DNA of 44,282 nucleotides from Guptibacillus hwajinpoensis (lineage in GTDB: Bacteria > Bacillota > Bacilli > Bacillales > Bacillaceae_O): positions 1 to 44,282 of the forward strand of contig JAENYN010000039.1 of the NCBI GenBank assembly GCA_016841765.1, given 5' to 3'. Below are positions 1 to 7,564 of the stretch, piece after piece. The notes beneath the pieces were generated by a model that ran no database searches, was not told where the DNA came from, and saw only the letters and a program-made list of their open reading frames with translations. How positions within the stretch are numbered: the first letter of the stretch is position 1; every line of letters begins with the position of its first letter. A program made the position numbers and the translations under genes.

Positions 1-83
1 GATAGCCGCTGGCGCCTGGAGCTGGATGACTCCCTTCCCGCTTTTTATCCACAACAAAAAATTTATAATTTACTTAACATTCA
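1..83 (+). repeat. Family A repeat, right-hand end (cut by the window edge)
   Basis: The first bases match the end of the 125-bp units at 37.6-38.0 kb (GATAGCCGCTGG, then AGCTGGATGA), followed by the family tail CTCCCTTCCCGCTTTTTATC and an A/T-rich stretch. The tail runs straight into the glnA terminator. The rest of the element lies outside the window. This identification rests on comparison with the other copies in the window. Confidence 0.75.
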
Positions 84-112
84 AAAAGCCTCCCCGATTT
101 GGGGAGGCTTTT
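84..112 (-). terminator. Intrinsic terminator of glnA
   Basis: A perfect hairpin, AAAAGCCTCCCC / GGGGAGGCTTTT with a five-base loop, starts ten bases past the glnA stop codon. Read on the minus strand it ends in a T-run. It closes the glnR-glnA operon. Confidence 0.9.
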
Positions 113-121
113 GTTCTGGTT

Positions 122-1456
122 TTAATAAGTTGTAAAGTACTGTTCACGTTCCCACGGATGCACCTGTGTGCGGAACATGTCCCATTCGATTTCTTTCGCT
201 TCAATGAAGTGTTCGGATGCGTGTCTGCCTAGCGCGGTCATTAGCACTTCATCTTTTTTCAACAGTTCAAGCGCTTCTTTCAGTGTGGAAGGAAGGTCGT
301 TGATTCCGATGCTCATCCGCTCATCTTTGTTCATCACATAAATATTGCGGTCAACCGGTGACGGTGCAGACATATTGTTTTTGATGCCATCCAGGCCAGC
401 CGCAAGCATGACCGCCATAGCCAGATATGGATTCGCAGACGGATCGACACTTCGGACTTCAATCCGTGTAGAAAGTCCTCTTGATGCAGGGACCCGGACA
501 AGCGGGCTTCTGTTTTTGGAAGACCAAGCTACATAACAAGGCGCTTCGTAGCCAGGGACAAGTCGCTTATAGGAATTCACCGTCGGATTAGTAATCGCGG
601 TGAAAGCTTCGGCATGCTTGAGGATACCGGCCACAAAATGGCGGGCCGTATCACTGAGCTGCAAGTCGCCCTCTGTATCATAAAACGCATTTTCGCCGTT
701 ATTGAACAGGGACATGTTTGCGTGCATTCCTGAGCCATTCACACCGAACAGCGGTTTCGGCATAAAGGTAGCATGAAGGCCGTGTTTCCGCGCGATTGTT
801 TTTACTGCCAATTTGAACGTCTGAATGTCATCGCACGCCCGCAATGCTGAAGCGTATTTAAAGTCGATCTCATGCTGGCCCGGCGCCACCTCATGGTGTG
901 AAGCTTCGATTTCAAAACCCATGTCCTCAAGTTCGAGTACGATATCCCTGCGGCAGTTTTCACCCAGGTCGGTCGGAGCAAGGTCGAAATATCCGCCTTT
1001 GTCGTTCAGTTCAAGGGTCGGTTCCCCGTTTTCGTCATTTTTAAATAAGAAGAATTCAGGCTCTGGCCCGATGTTGAAGTCGGTAAAGCCGAGCTCTTCC
1101 ATTTCTTTAAGCATCCGCTTCAAAATTCCGCGCGGATCTCCCTCAAACGGCGTGCCGTCCGGATTATATATATCGCAGATCAGCCGGGCCACTTTTCCTT
1201 TCTCGGATGTCCATGGGAAGATGACCCATGTATCCAGGTCAGGGAACAGATACATATCGGATTCCTCGATGCGGACAAACCCTTCAATGGAAGATCCGTC
1301 AAACATCATCTGGTTGTCGAGTGCTTTCGGCAGCTGATCTACCGGAATTTCAACGTTTTTAATAATTCCAAGTAAATCTGTGAATTGAAGTCGGATGAAT
1401 TTCACATTTTCCTTGTCAGCTAAATTCAGGATATCCTCTTTTGAGTACTTAGACAT
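122..1456 (-). CDS. glnA: Glutamine synthetase, type I-alpha
   Basis: This cytoplasmic dodecameric enzyme makes glutamine from glutamate, ammonium and ATP. The 444-aa length is that of the Firmicutes GSI-alpha form. An N-terminal beta-grasp domain (about 1-100) carries DGSSIEGF at 53-60. The catalytic domain carries the ATP-site motif [10 protein letters not shown], the glutamate-flap motif VPGYEAP and the NRSPLVRVP segment. Arg62 follows DGSSIEGF, as in the feedback-inhibitable B. subtilis enzyme. There is no adenylylation loop of the GSI-beta class, so control should be by feedback and GlnR. It is the second gene of the glnR-glnA operon, with a 55-bp gap and its own ribosome binding site, and it ends at a strong terminator. 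Confidence 0.98.
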   Translation of the reverse strand: MSKYSKEDILNLADKENVKFIRLQFTDLLGIIKNVEIPVDQLPKALDNQMMFDGSSIEGFVRIEESDMYLFPDLDTWVIFPWTSEKGKVARLICDIYNPDGTPFEGDPRGILKRMLKEMEELGFTDFNIGPEPEFFLFKNDENGEPTLELNDKGGYFDLAPTDLGENCRRDIVLELEDMGFEIEASHHEVAPGQHEIDFKYASALRACDDIQTFKLAVKTIARKHGLHATFMPKPLFGVNGSGMHANMSLFNNGENAFYDTEGDLQLSDTARHFVAGILKHAEAFTAITNPTVNSYKRLVPGYEAPCYVAWSSKNRSPLVRVPASRGLSTRIEVRSVDPSANPYLAMAVMLAAGLDGIKNNMSAPSPVDRNIYVMNKDERMSIGINDLPSTLKEALELLKKDEVLMTALGRHASEHFIEAKEIEWDMFRTQVHPWEREQYFTTY

Positions 1457-1511
1457 ATTACTTTTCTTCCTCCCACTTTTTTATAAAGTCATCAACAGCA
1501 GTAATTTGCCA

Positions 1512-1904
1512 TTAATGGAAAAACCTTGATAACTCACCCTGGCGCAGGGACGCTTTGTTAAATCTGCCGGCGTGTTGAAGCTCATTTCTCAAAATATCAC
1601 GCAGCTGTCCATCAGAAATATCCGGTTTTGCTGTTTTTTCAGCCGGCGGAGGACCGGTTTCCTCCTGTCTGACTACCAGCTCTTTTATGCCAGCCATATT
1701 GATGCCTCTTTCGATCAGCTCTTTGATTTCAAGAAGCCGGTCAACATCATTGAAAGAGAACATGCGTCTGTTTCCTTCTGTTCGCGCCGGGCACACCAGT
1801 CCGTGCTCTTCATAATATCGAATTTGCCGGGCTGATAATTCTGTGAGTTTCATGACGATTCCCATTGGGAAGAGGGGCATGTTGCGGCGTATAGTATCAC
1901 CCAT
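1512..1904 (-). CDS. glnR: Nitrogen repressor GlnR (MerR family)
   Basis: GlnR represses glnRA and other nitrogen genes when glutamine is plentiful; feedback-inhibited glutamine synthetase activates its DNA binding. The 130-aa protein has the characteristic MerR winged-helix start ([17 protein letters not shown], about 17-33), a short dimerisation helix and the C-terminal tail ending LSRFFH, the region known as the autoinhibitory and GS-responsive tail. The N-terminus [13 protein letters not shown] closely follows B. subtilis GlnR. The ATG is preceded by AGGAGGAG. It is the first gene of the operon, with promoter and two operators just upstream. TnrA is the related paralogue, but co-location with glnA makes GlnR the clear call. 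Confidence 0.97.
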   Translation of the reverse strand: MGDTIRRNMPLFPMGIVMKLTELSARQIRYYEEHGLVCPARTEGNRRMFSFNDVDRLLEIKELIERGINMAGIKELVVRQEETGPPPAEKTAKPDISDGQLRDILRNELQHAGRFNKASLRQGELSRFFH

Positions 1905-1947
1905 TACAACTCCTCCTGTTCAGAACATTCCTTATTCAATTACTAAC

Positions 1948-1976
1948 AGTTTAACTCATGTTATATATGTTGTCAA
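1948..1976 (-). promoter_or_regulatory. SigA promoter of glnRA
   Basis: On the minus strand there is a perfect -35 TTGACA (1976-1971), a 17-bp spacer and a -10 TAAACT (1953-1948), about 45 bp ahead of glnR. The -35 lies inside the proximal GlnR box, so occupancy would block RNA polymerase. Confidence 0.75.
1959..1975. promoter_or_regulatory. GlnR/TnrA operator, promoter-proximal
   Basis: TGTTA-N7-TGTCA differs at one position from the GlnR/TnrA consensus TGTNAN7TNACA. It overlaps the -35 element of the glnRA promoter, the arrangement expected for repression. Confidence 0.65.
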
Positions 1977-1981
1977 ATATA

Positions 1982-1998
1982 TGTTAGGTTTTATAACA
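1982..1998. promoter_or_regulatory. GlnR/TnrA operator, promoter-distal
   Basis: TGTTA-N7-TAACA matches the GlnR/TnrA consensus perfectly and is symmetric out to ATGTTA/TAACAT. Its centre is 23 bp from that of the proximal box. B. subtilis glnRA also has two sites, one upstream of and one overlapping the -35. Confidence 0.8.
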
Positions 1999-2038
1999 TG
2001 ATTATTTTCTATACCTAAGGCAAAGGAATGTCAGGCCA

Positions 2039-2157
2039 GTGGAACAAAAGCGCACGGCGCCCGCTTTTGATGATTGCCGCTGGCGCATGGAGCTCGATGA
2101 TTTCCTTCCCGCTTTTTATACACAACGCAAAAAATTTAAAATTTCCTTAACAGCAAA
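2039..2157 (+). repeat. Family A repeat, internally deleted solo copy
   Basis: The left end (AACAAAAGCGCACGGCGCCCGCTT) is joined directly to the right end (GCCGCTGGCGCATGGAGCT) and the family tail CCTTCCCGCTTTTTATACAC, ending CCTTAACAGCAAAAAA. The central hairpin of the full 125-bp unit is missing. The tail abuts the terminator below ynbB. Confidence 0.7.
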
Positions 2158-2175
2158 AAAGGGCATGCGCCCTTT
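2158..2175 (-). terminator. Hairpin terminator downstream of ynbB
   Basis: The perfect stem AAAGGGC-ATGC-GCCCTTT lies 16 bases past the ynbB stop. On the minus strand it is followed by a T-run supplied by the A-rich end of the family A tail. Confidence 0.7.
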
Positions 2176-2190
2176 AGATAAGCTGGCGGT

Positions 2191-3459
2191 TCACAATGCA
2201 ATCAGCCCTTCTTCCGCCAGTCGGTCAACTGCCTGGCAGACTGCTATTTTGACATGCTCATATGTAAGCCCGCCCTGCACATAAGCAGTATAAGGAGGCC
2301 GGATCGGCCCATCAGCAGTAAGTTCGAGGCTCGCACCCTGAATGAATGTCCCGGCTGCCATGATGACATCATCTTCATAACCCGGCATGTAACTCGGATG
2401 CGGTGTCACATGGGAATTGATAGGCGAAGCAAACTGGATGGCCTGGCAGAATGACACCATGCTTTCTGCGTCCTCGAATTCGACAGACTGAATCAAATCT
2501 GTCCTTTTACTATTCCATTTCGGTGATGTACTCAAACCTGCTTTTTCTAAAAAGGCCGAGGTGAAGATCGCCCCTTTCACGGCCTGGGCAACAACATGAG
2601 GTGCAAGGAAAAAACCCTGGTACATTTCCTGGAGGCTGTATAAGGAGGCACCTGCTTCAGCGCCGATTCCCGGTGCCGTCAGCCTGTATCCGCATAGTTC
2701 CACCAAATCGGACCTGCCGACAATATACCCGCCTGTTTTCGCAAGGCCTCCTCCTGGATTTTTGATCAGTGAGCCTGCCATCAGATCGGCGCCGACATGT
2801 GCAGGCTCAAGCGGTTCCACAAATTCTCCGTAACAGTTGTCGACGAAGACGATGACGTCTTCTTTCAGCCCCTTTACGAAATCGATCATTTCGCGGATCT
2901 CTTCCACCGTATAGGATGGCCGGACACCATATCCTTTCGAGCGCTGGATTCCGATCATCTTCGTGTTGCCCTTTAGCGCTTCCCTTATTCCTCCGAAATC
3001 AACTCTGCCCTCTTCAGTCAAATCGATTGTGCGGTAGTTGATCCCAAACTCTTTCAGCGACCCTTTTCCGCTGCCGCGGATGCCGACAATCTCTTCAAGG
3101 GTGTCATAGGGGCGGCCCGTTATGTACATTAGTTCATCCCCCGGCCGGAGAACCCCAAAAAGGGCGGTGGATATAGCATGAGTCCCGGAAATGATTTGCG
3201 GCCGCACCAATCCGGCTTCCGCGCCAAGGGCCCGTGCATATACGTTTTCCAGCGTATCGCGACCGGCGTCATCATAGCCATATCCGGTAGAAGGAGTAAA
3301 GTGGAAATCACTTACCTGGAAATGGCGGAAGCTTTCCAAAACCCTGAATTGGTTGGTTTCAGCTGTTTGTTCGGCCAGGTGGTGAAGCGGTTCGATTCGC
3401 TTTTCTATTTCGTTTACATATTGCTTGATTTTATTGCCGTTCGTAAAGTGTTCGTACAT
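2191..3459 (-). CDS. ynbB: PLP-dependent methionine gamma-lyase / 'aluminium resistance' family protein (YnbB-like)
   Basis: This 422-aa protein belongs to the Cys/Met-metabolism-like PLP enzymes annotated in Bacillus as YnbB. Visible features are the cofactor-binding region around SGTHAISTALFG (about 93-104), VFVDNCYGEFVEP with the PLP-ring aspartate, and SLIKNPGGG, which should carry the Schiff-base lysine. The substrate is not established for the family; 'aluminium resistance' and 'methionine gamma-lyase' are inherited names, so the family assignment is secure and the reaction is not. The start is five bases past the hflX stop, which argues for co-transcription. The order ynbB-hflX beside glnRA is a conserved Bacillus arrangement. 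Confidence 0.88.
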   Translation of the reverse strand: MYEHFTNGNKIKQYVNEIEKRIEPLHHLAEQTAETNQFRVLESFRHFQVSDFHFTPSTGYGYDDAGRDTLENVYARALGAEAGLVRPQIISGTHAISTALFGVLRPGDELMYITGRPYDTLEEIVGIRGSGKGSLKEFGINYRTIDLTEEGRVDFGGIREALKGNTKMIGIQRSKGYGVRPSYTVEEIREMIDFVKGLKEDVIVFVDNCYGEFVEPLEPAHVGADLMAGSLIKNPGGGLAKTGGYIVGRSDLVELCGYRLTAPGIGAEAGASLYSLQEMYQGFFLAPHVVAQAVKGAIFTSAFLEKAGLSTSPKWNSKRTDLIQSVEFEDAESMVSFCQAIQFASPINSHVTPHPSYMPGYEDDVIMAAGTFIQGASLELTADGPIRPPYTAYVQGGLTYEHVKIAVCQAVDRLAEEGLIAL

Positions 3460-3464
3460 GCTTG

Positions 3465-4736
3465 CTATTCTCCTTTATTTTTAACCAGTTCTTTATATAA
3501 CGGGACATGGGGATGGATATATCCTGTACAGCGGTATCCCGCTTCAGGTTCACTATACGTTCTTTCCTGCAGGATCGTTTCGGCGGAAAGACGTGCCAGC
3601 AGCCTGCCGTCATTTTCATTGACAATTACATCGTAAGCGGTCATTTCCTTGATGAGACAGGATTGCACCTCACTTTTCAACCGATCGATATCATCTGTGT
3701 CGTACGCACTGATCAGCAGCTTGGAACCGGCCCGGGTTCCTGGAATGAAGTTTTCGGCCATCTCATCCTTTTTATTGTAGACCGTAAGAATCGGAATGTC
3801 GTTTACATCAAGATCCTCAAGTAGTTCATAGACAGTTTCTTCATGATTGAAGTAATCCGGATTAGAAGAATCAACAACATGAAGGATTAAGTCCGCCTCT
3901 TTCACTTCCTCAAGGGTTGAACGGAAAGCTGCCACCAGCGTTGTCGGCAAGTCCTGTATGAAACCGACCGTATCGGTAAGCAGAACAGGCGCTCCTGACG
4001 GTAATATCATCTTTCTTGTTAACGGATCGAGAGTCGCAAACAGCAAATCTTCCTCGAACGATTCCGCTTCAGTAAGCTTGTTGAACAGGGTCGACTTTCC
4101 GGCATTTGTATAACCGACAAGTGCAATCTGGGTCACTCTGTTCCTTTTTCTTCTTTCACGGTACCGTTCCCTGTGTTCGACGATGACTTGCAGCTGTTTT
4201 TTTAAATCATCGATACGGCGCCTGATATGACGGCGGTCCGACTCCAGCTTTGTCTCACCGGGACCTCTCGTACCGATACCGCCGCCAAGCCGGGACAACG
4301 CTTCACCCTGTCCTCCGAGCCGAGGCAGCAAATATTGAAGCTGGGCAAGCTCGACCTGCAGCTGGCCTTCTTTCGATTTTGCCCTCCCGGCGAAAATGTC
4401 CAGGATAAGCTGGGTGCGGTCGATGACCCGCTGATTGAATAAGCCTGATAAATTTCTGATCTGGGAAGGGGATAATTCATCATTGAAAATGATGAGATCC
4501 GCATCCTTTTCATCGGCTGCAGCTGCTATTTCCTCGATTTTCCCTTTTCCGATATAAGTCGCCGGATCGATTTTTTGGCGTTTTTGCGTAAATACCGCTG
4601 CCACTTCCGCGCCTGCGGTCCCTGCTAAAGATGCCAGTTCATCAAGTGAGTGCCCGATCCGTTCATCCGTATCATTCTGCAGCCACGATGCAACCAGTAC
4701 AGCCTTTTCTTTCTCTCTGACTTTTCCTTTATCCAT
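3465..4736 (-). CDS. hflX: Ribosome-associated GTPase HflX
   Basis: HflX binds 70S and 50S ribosomes and splits stalled ribosomes in stress. The 423-aa protein has an N-terminal HflX domain, a helical linker with GGIGTRGPGETKLE, and a G domain with G1 GYTNAGKST (about 208-216), G3 DTVGF and G4 NKKD. I place the start at the ATG of MDKGK because AAAGGCGG lies six bases upstream. An in-frame ATG two codons earlier touches that ribosome binding site, and the longer open frame has no upstream signal. It is transcribed ahead of ynbB and diverges from the TRIC gene. Confidence 0.95.
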   Translation of the reverse strand: MDKGKVREKEKAVLVASWLQNDTDERIGHSLDELASLAGTAGAEVAAVFTQKRQKIDPATYIGKGKIEEIAAAADEKDADLIIFNDELSPSQIRNLSGLFNQRVIDRTQLILDIFAGRAKSKEGQLQVELAQLQYLLPRLGGQGEALSRLGGGIGTRGPGETKLESDRRHIRRRIDDLKKQLQVIVEHRERYRERRKRNRVTQIALVGYTNAGKSTLFNKLTEAESFEEDLLFATLDPLTRKMILPSGAPVLLTDTVGFIQDLPTTLVAAFRSTLEEVKEADLILHVVDSSNPDYFNHEETVYELLEDLDVNDIPILTVYNKKDEMAENFIPGTRAGSKLLISAYDTDDIDRLKSEVQSCLIKEMTAYDVIVNENDGRLLARLSAETILQERTYSEPEAGYRCTGYIHPHVPLYKELVKNKGE

Positions 4737-4767
4737 GTGCATCCGCCTTTCAACAAACTTTTTTATT

Positions 4768-4776
4768 ATCATAGCA
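4768..4776 (-). promoter_or_regulatory. Extended -10 promoter candidate for hflX
   Basis: TGCTATGAT on the minus strand fits an extended -10 (TGnTATAAT, one mismatch), about 32 bp before the chosen hflX start. No good -35 is seen, which is acceptable for an extended -10 promoter. Confidence 0.4.
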
Positions 4777-4881
4777 GACAAAACAAATAGTTGTTGCACT
4801 TTTGGCCTTTAACCATTACTATTTTCAAAGGATTACTTCTTATTTATCCCAAAATGAAGCGATTTAAAAGTAGGTGTTTAC

Positions 4882-5508
4882 ATGACGTGGGATGTTTTCA
4901 ATGTGGTCGGCACACTCGCATTCGCGGCCAGCGGTGCGGTGGTAGCCATGGAGGAAGATTATGATCTTCTCGGTTTTTATATACTCGGTTTTGCAACGGC
5001 ATTCGGTGGCGGCGCCGTCAGGAATTTGCTGATCGGCATACCGGTGTCTGAACTCTGGGACCAAAACGAACTGTTCATCGTGGCCTTTGTTTTCATTACA
5101 CTGATCTTTTTATTTCCCGGTGTCATTTTACCACACTGGCTTAAATGGGAAAGTTTCTTCGATGCGATCGGGCTTTCGGCTTTTGCCATCCAGGGGGCAT
5201 TGTATGCAGCAAGCATGAATCATCATATTACCGCAGCCATTGTAGCTGCCGTGCTGACGGGAAGCGGCGGCGGAATCATCCGTGATATCCTGGCCGGCAG
5301 GAAGCCGGTTGTTTTGCGCCATGATGTATATGCCGCATGGGCTGCGTTCGGAGGGCTGGTTATCGGAAGCGGTCTTGCCAGCAGGGCGGTGGAACTTTAT
5401 CTTCTGCTTGCGGTGCTTGTTGCTCTGCGGATGATGTCTGTTCATTATCGATGGAAACTGCCATCCGTCCCTGTCCAGAAAACCGGGCAGGATGTCCAGC
5501 AAAAATGA
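4882..5508 (+). CDS. TRIC / UPF0126 family membrane channel protein
   Basis: This 208-aa, very hydrophobic protein has two tandem UPF0126 repeats, each with a glycine-rich signature: GGGAVRNLL near residue 48 and GSGGGIIRDIL near 130. Related prokaryotic TRIC channels are homotrimeric potassium-permeable channels of the cytoplasmic membrane with seven membrane segments, and the hydrophobic pattern here fits that. Tandem glycine motifs and length are typical. It is one of only two plus-strand genes, divergent from hflX. It has no recognisable terminator of its own: a family B repeat starts ten bases past the stop. The physiological ion and role are unknown. Confidence 0.88.
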   Translation: MTWDVFNVVGTLAFAASGAVVAMEEDYDLLGFYILGFATAFGGGAVRNLLIGIPVSELWDQNELFIVAFVFITLIFLFPGVILPHWLKWESFFDAIGLSAFAIQGALYAASMNHHITAAIVAAVLTGSGGGIIRDILAGRKPVVLRHDVYAAWAAFGGLVIGSGLASRAVELYLLLAVLVALRMMSVHYRWKLPSVPVQKTGQDVQQK

Positions 5509-5517
5509 AATTACTGA

Positions 5518-5630
5518 AATCTCGCCGATGGGGGAGCCTTAAGGTGAAGACAGAGGCGTAGCTGCCCTTATCTATATTCTCAGAAGGCAGCTGCGCCGAA
5601 ATGCTTCCTTGCAGACAATTTATACTTTTT
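5518..5630 (+). repeat. Family B repeat, copy 1 (structured element)
   Basis: This element aligns with 25988-26102 at roughly 80 percent identity by eye. It has CTCGCCGAT near the left end, the conserved loop CCCTTATCTATATTCT, and a 12-bp stem GGCGTAGCTGCC / GGCAGCTGCGCC that pairs fully if one G-U is allowed. It ends in ACAATTTATACTTTTTT, so as plus-strand RNA it could also terminate the TRIC transcript. Confidence 0.65.
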
Positions 5631-5638
5631 TAAGGTAA

Positions 5639-5882
5639 GGCTGTATTAAATCTCAATGTTGATTTTTTCACTAGTTGATTGGAGCGGAAGGTGCGAGACT
5701 CCTCGAAAATAAAAACCAATTTTCTTCGTGCGGTGTCTACTCGAAGAAGCTTATTCAATGTACTGCGGGAATAGCGGGACAGCTGAGACCCCGCAAGAGC
5801 GATAGCGATGAGGAGGCTCAGCGCCCGCCCCGCGGAAAGCGAGTACCTGCAACGGAAATCAACACTAGCGTTTAACAGAGCC
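5639..5882. mobile_element. Family C MITE-like element with terminal inverted repeats
   Basis: This 244-bp element has no coding capacity. Its ends are inverted repeats: GGCTGTATTAAA with TGTTGATTT on the left matches the reverse complement of the right end, GGCTCTGTTAAA with TGTTGATTT (about 20 of 27 positions). The interior holds GACTCCT, CTGCGGGAATAGCGGGACAG and CCCCGCGGAAAGCGAGTA, GC-rich blocks I recognise as common in Bacillaceae intergenic repeats. A segment around 5710-5765 shares AGAAGCTTAWTCAATGT with the 15.5-kb copy. No target-site duplication is clear. The right end stops eight bases from the DUF302 terminator. Confidence 0.7.
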
Positions 5883-5889
5883 TATGGTA

Positions 5890-5919
5890 AAAAAACTCCG
5901 GCAGTCTGCCGGAGTTTTT
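5890..5919 (-). terminator. Intrinsic terminator of the DUF302 gene
   Basis: The perfect stem AAAAACTCCGGCAG / GCCGGAGTTTTT (loop TCT) lies just past the stop. Both flanks carry A/T runs, so it could act in both directions. Confidence 0.9.
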
Positions 5920-5925
5920 GTTTGA

Positions 5926-6309
5926 TCACTTTACCTTTTCAAGAACATCAATCAGCGTTCCTTCAATTTCTTCAGCGATCCCTTTAAGATTGCCATCCTC
6001 CACCATGCTGATCATGGCGGTCGGCTTCGGCAATCCTATTTTTGTCGTGCCGCCTTCTTCATAAACGACAATTTTGCACGGTAAAAAGTAACCGACCATA
6101 TGGTTTTCCTGAAGGACACGGTTTGCCTCAAACGGGTTGCATACTTCAAGAACCTTATAGGGCTGCTGAAAGTCAAGACCCTTTGCATTCAATTTTTCCT
6201 TAATGTCGAATTGCCATAATACCCCGAATTTCACTTCTTGAAGCGCCGCTTCCAGCGAATCAATAGCCTGGTCCATGCTTTTGTCTGTTTCAACTGTGTA
6301 ATGGAACAT
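5926..6309 (-). CDS. DUF302 domain protein
   Basis: This 127-aa protein is essentially a single DUF302 domain. It starts with MFHYTVETDKSMDQAIDSLE and has the family's LPCKIVVYEEGG segment with a single cysteine, then a proline/alanine stretch before a C-terminal helix. DUF302 proteins are small alpha/beta proteins of unknown function, sometimes near redox or metal genes. No signal peptide is visible, so it should be cytoplasmic. I use the internal ATG because TAGGAGGG lies six bases upstream; the open frame extends 33 codons further without support. It appears monocistronic, 108 bases past the spoVK stop. Confidence 0.88.
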   Translation of the reverse strand: MFHYTVETDKSMDQAIDSLEAALQEVKFGVLWQFDIKEKLNAKGLDFQQPYKVLEVCNPFEANRVLQENHMVGYFLPCKIVVYEEGGTTKIGLPKPTAMISMVEDGNLKGIAEEIEGTLIDVLEKVK

Positions 6310-6417
6310 GATTTTCCCTCCTATTTCTGATCGTATACGTATTCTATTACCCTCACTGGTATCATACAAAACAGACAATTTGATGTCAAAAAATTCGGAC
6401 TGCGTCATTTGATGATA

Positions 6418-7368
6418 TCATTTTGCCGGCAGCCGTAAATCATGACTTCTGACTGTCATCAATTCTGTTTTATCTGCCTGCTCATCCATTAATAACCGCA
6501 TCGCATGCGCCCGTATAGATTTTTCGATGATATTGCGGATATACCTGGCATTGGAGAACGATTCACCCTGTATTCCGCCCTGAATCTGTTTCAAATGCTC
6601 TTTTAGTTTGTGCTCCGCTTCACCGGAAAATACATACTGCCGTTCATCCATCATTTTTCCGGCAATCTCCATTAGCTGGCTCACAGTATAATCCGGAAAG
6701 TCGATGACAATTGGGAACCTGGACGGAAGCCCGGGATTAAGCGACAGAAAGTTTTCCATTTCATTCGAGTATCCTGCAAGGATGAGGATAAAGGTATCTT
6801 TATGGTCTTCCATTGCTTTTACGAGCGTATCGATTGCCTCTTTGCCAAAATCCTTTTCACCGCCGCGGGCAAGTGAATAGGCTTCATCGATAAAAAGGAT
6901 GCCGCCCTGGGCCTTTTTGACAAGATCCCTTGTCTTTTGTGCGGTATGGCCGATGTATTCCCCGACAAGATCAGCTCTTTCCGCTTCAATCAAATGGCCC
7001 TTTGCCAAAACACCCAATTCAGCAAACAATTCGCCCAATAGGCGGGCGACCGTCGTTTTGCCTGTACCCGGGTTCCCTTTGAAAAGCATATGCATCGATT
7101 GCCGGCCTGTTTTCAGTCCGAGGGCTTCCCGTTTCCGGCACATTGTGATCCACGCATAAATTTCTTTTACGTTTGTCTTCATTTCGCTTAAGCCTATAAG
7201 TCCATCCAGCTTACTCTCTATCCGTTTCAGCGGTTCTGGCGCAGGGGCGGGTTTTCGTTCGGGCGTCACCCTGGCGGACGGCTGTTTTTTCGGTTTCGGC
7301 CCTGAATTGCTCCGATCAAGTACAATGTTGATTTGTCCGTTTTGCTTTAAAGTGACTGGCTGATCCAA
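6418..7368 (-). CDS. spoVK: Stage V sporulation protein K, AAA ATPase
   Basis: SpoVK is a CbxX/CfqX-type AAA ATPase required late in B. subtilis sporulation. The 316-aa protein has Walker A GNPGTGKTT (98-106), Walker B ILFIDEAYSL (about 157-166) and the subfamily signature GHLIEAERADLVGEYIGHTAQKT. The region before residue 50 is proline/lysine-rich and poorly conserved. The start appears to be TTG (MDQPVTL), six bases after GAGGTGA; an overlapping ATG is in another frame. It is divergent from the recombinase-like gene. Mother-cell control is expected from the family, but I could not identify a convincing SigE or SigK promoter. Confidence 0.95.
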   Translation of the reverse strand: MDQPVTLKQNGQINIVLDRSNSGPKPKKQPSARVTPERKPAPAPEPLKRIESKLDGLIGLSEMKTNVKEIYAWITMCRKREALGLKTGRQSMHMLFKGNPGTGKTTVARLLGELFAELGVLAKGHLIEAERADLVGEYIGHTAQKTRDLVKKAQGGILFIDEAYSLARGGEKDFGKEAIDTLVKAMEDHKDTFILILAGYSNEMENFLSLNPGLPSRFPIVIDFPDYTVSQLMEIAGKMMDERQYVFSGEAEHKLKEHLKQIQGGIQGESFSNARYIRNIIEKSIRAHAMRLLMDEQADKTELMTVRSHDLRLPAK

Positions 7369-7533
7369 AACTCATCACCTCGCATTCAAAAACAGTATAC
7401 GCGCAGACCCACAATGTGTGACAAATGCCTATGCAGCATTCATATGCAGTATTTTGTCCCGGCATATAAAACCATGTCACTTATTGCGCTTTCCCCGGGA
7501 ATATTCCGCCTGTCACGGCAGGACACTCATTTT

Positions 7534-7542
7534 TGGTATAAT
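7534..7542 (+). promoter_or_regulatory. Extended -10 promoter of the recombinase-like gene
   Basis: TGGTATAAT is a perfect extended -10, only 22 bases ahead of the start codon, so the 5' leader would be very short. The ribosome binding site GGAGGTGG lies between. Confidence 0.6.
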
Positions 7543-7564
7543 AGTGAAAAATGGAGGTGGCATA

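Larger units (their letters stand above)
5509..5925. other. Convergent intergenic region filled by repeats
   Basis: This 417-bp gap between the TRIC gene and the oppositely oriented DUF302 gene contains, in order, a family B repeat, a family C MITE-like element and the DUF302 terminator. Almost no unique sequence remains. Short open frames here lie inside repeats and lack ribosome binding sites. Confidence 0.75.

Noticed and set aside
825-1337. A 170-codon plus-strand frame opposite glnA
   Set aside because: It is a shadow of the strongly conserved glnA reading frame; the same applies to long frames opposite miaB, mutS, mutL, nupO and rny.
7369-7420. A possible SigE/SigK or SigA promoter for spoVK (TATACT with TTGTCA upstream)
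   Set aside because: The spacer is 19 bp for SigA and the -10 fits neither SigE nor SigK well, so no specific promoter can be claimed.
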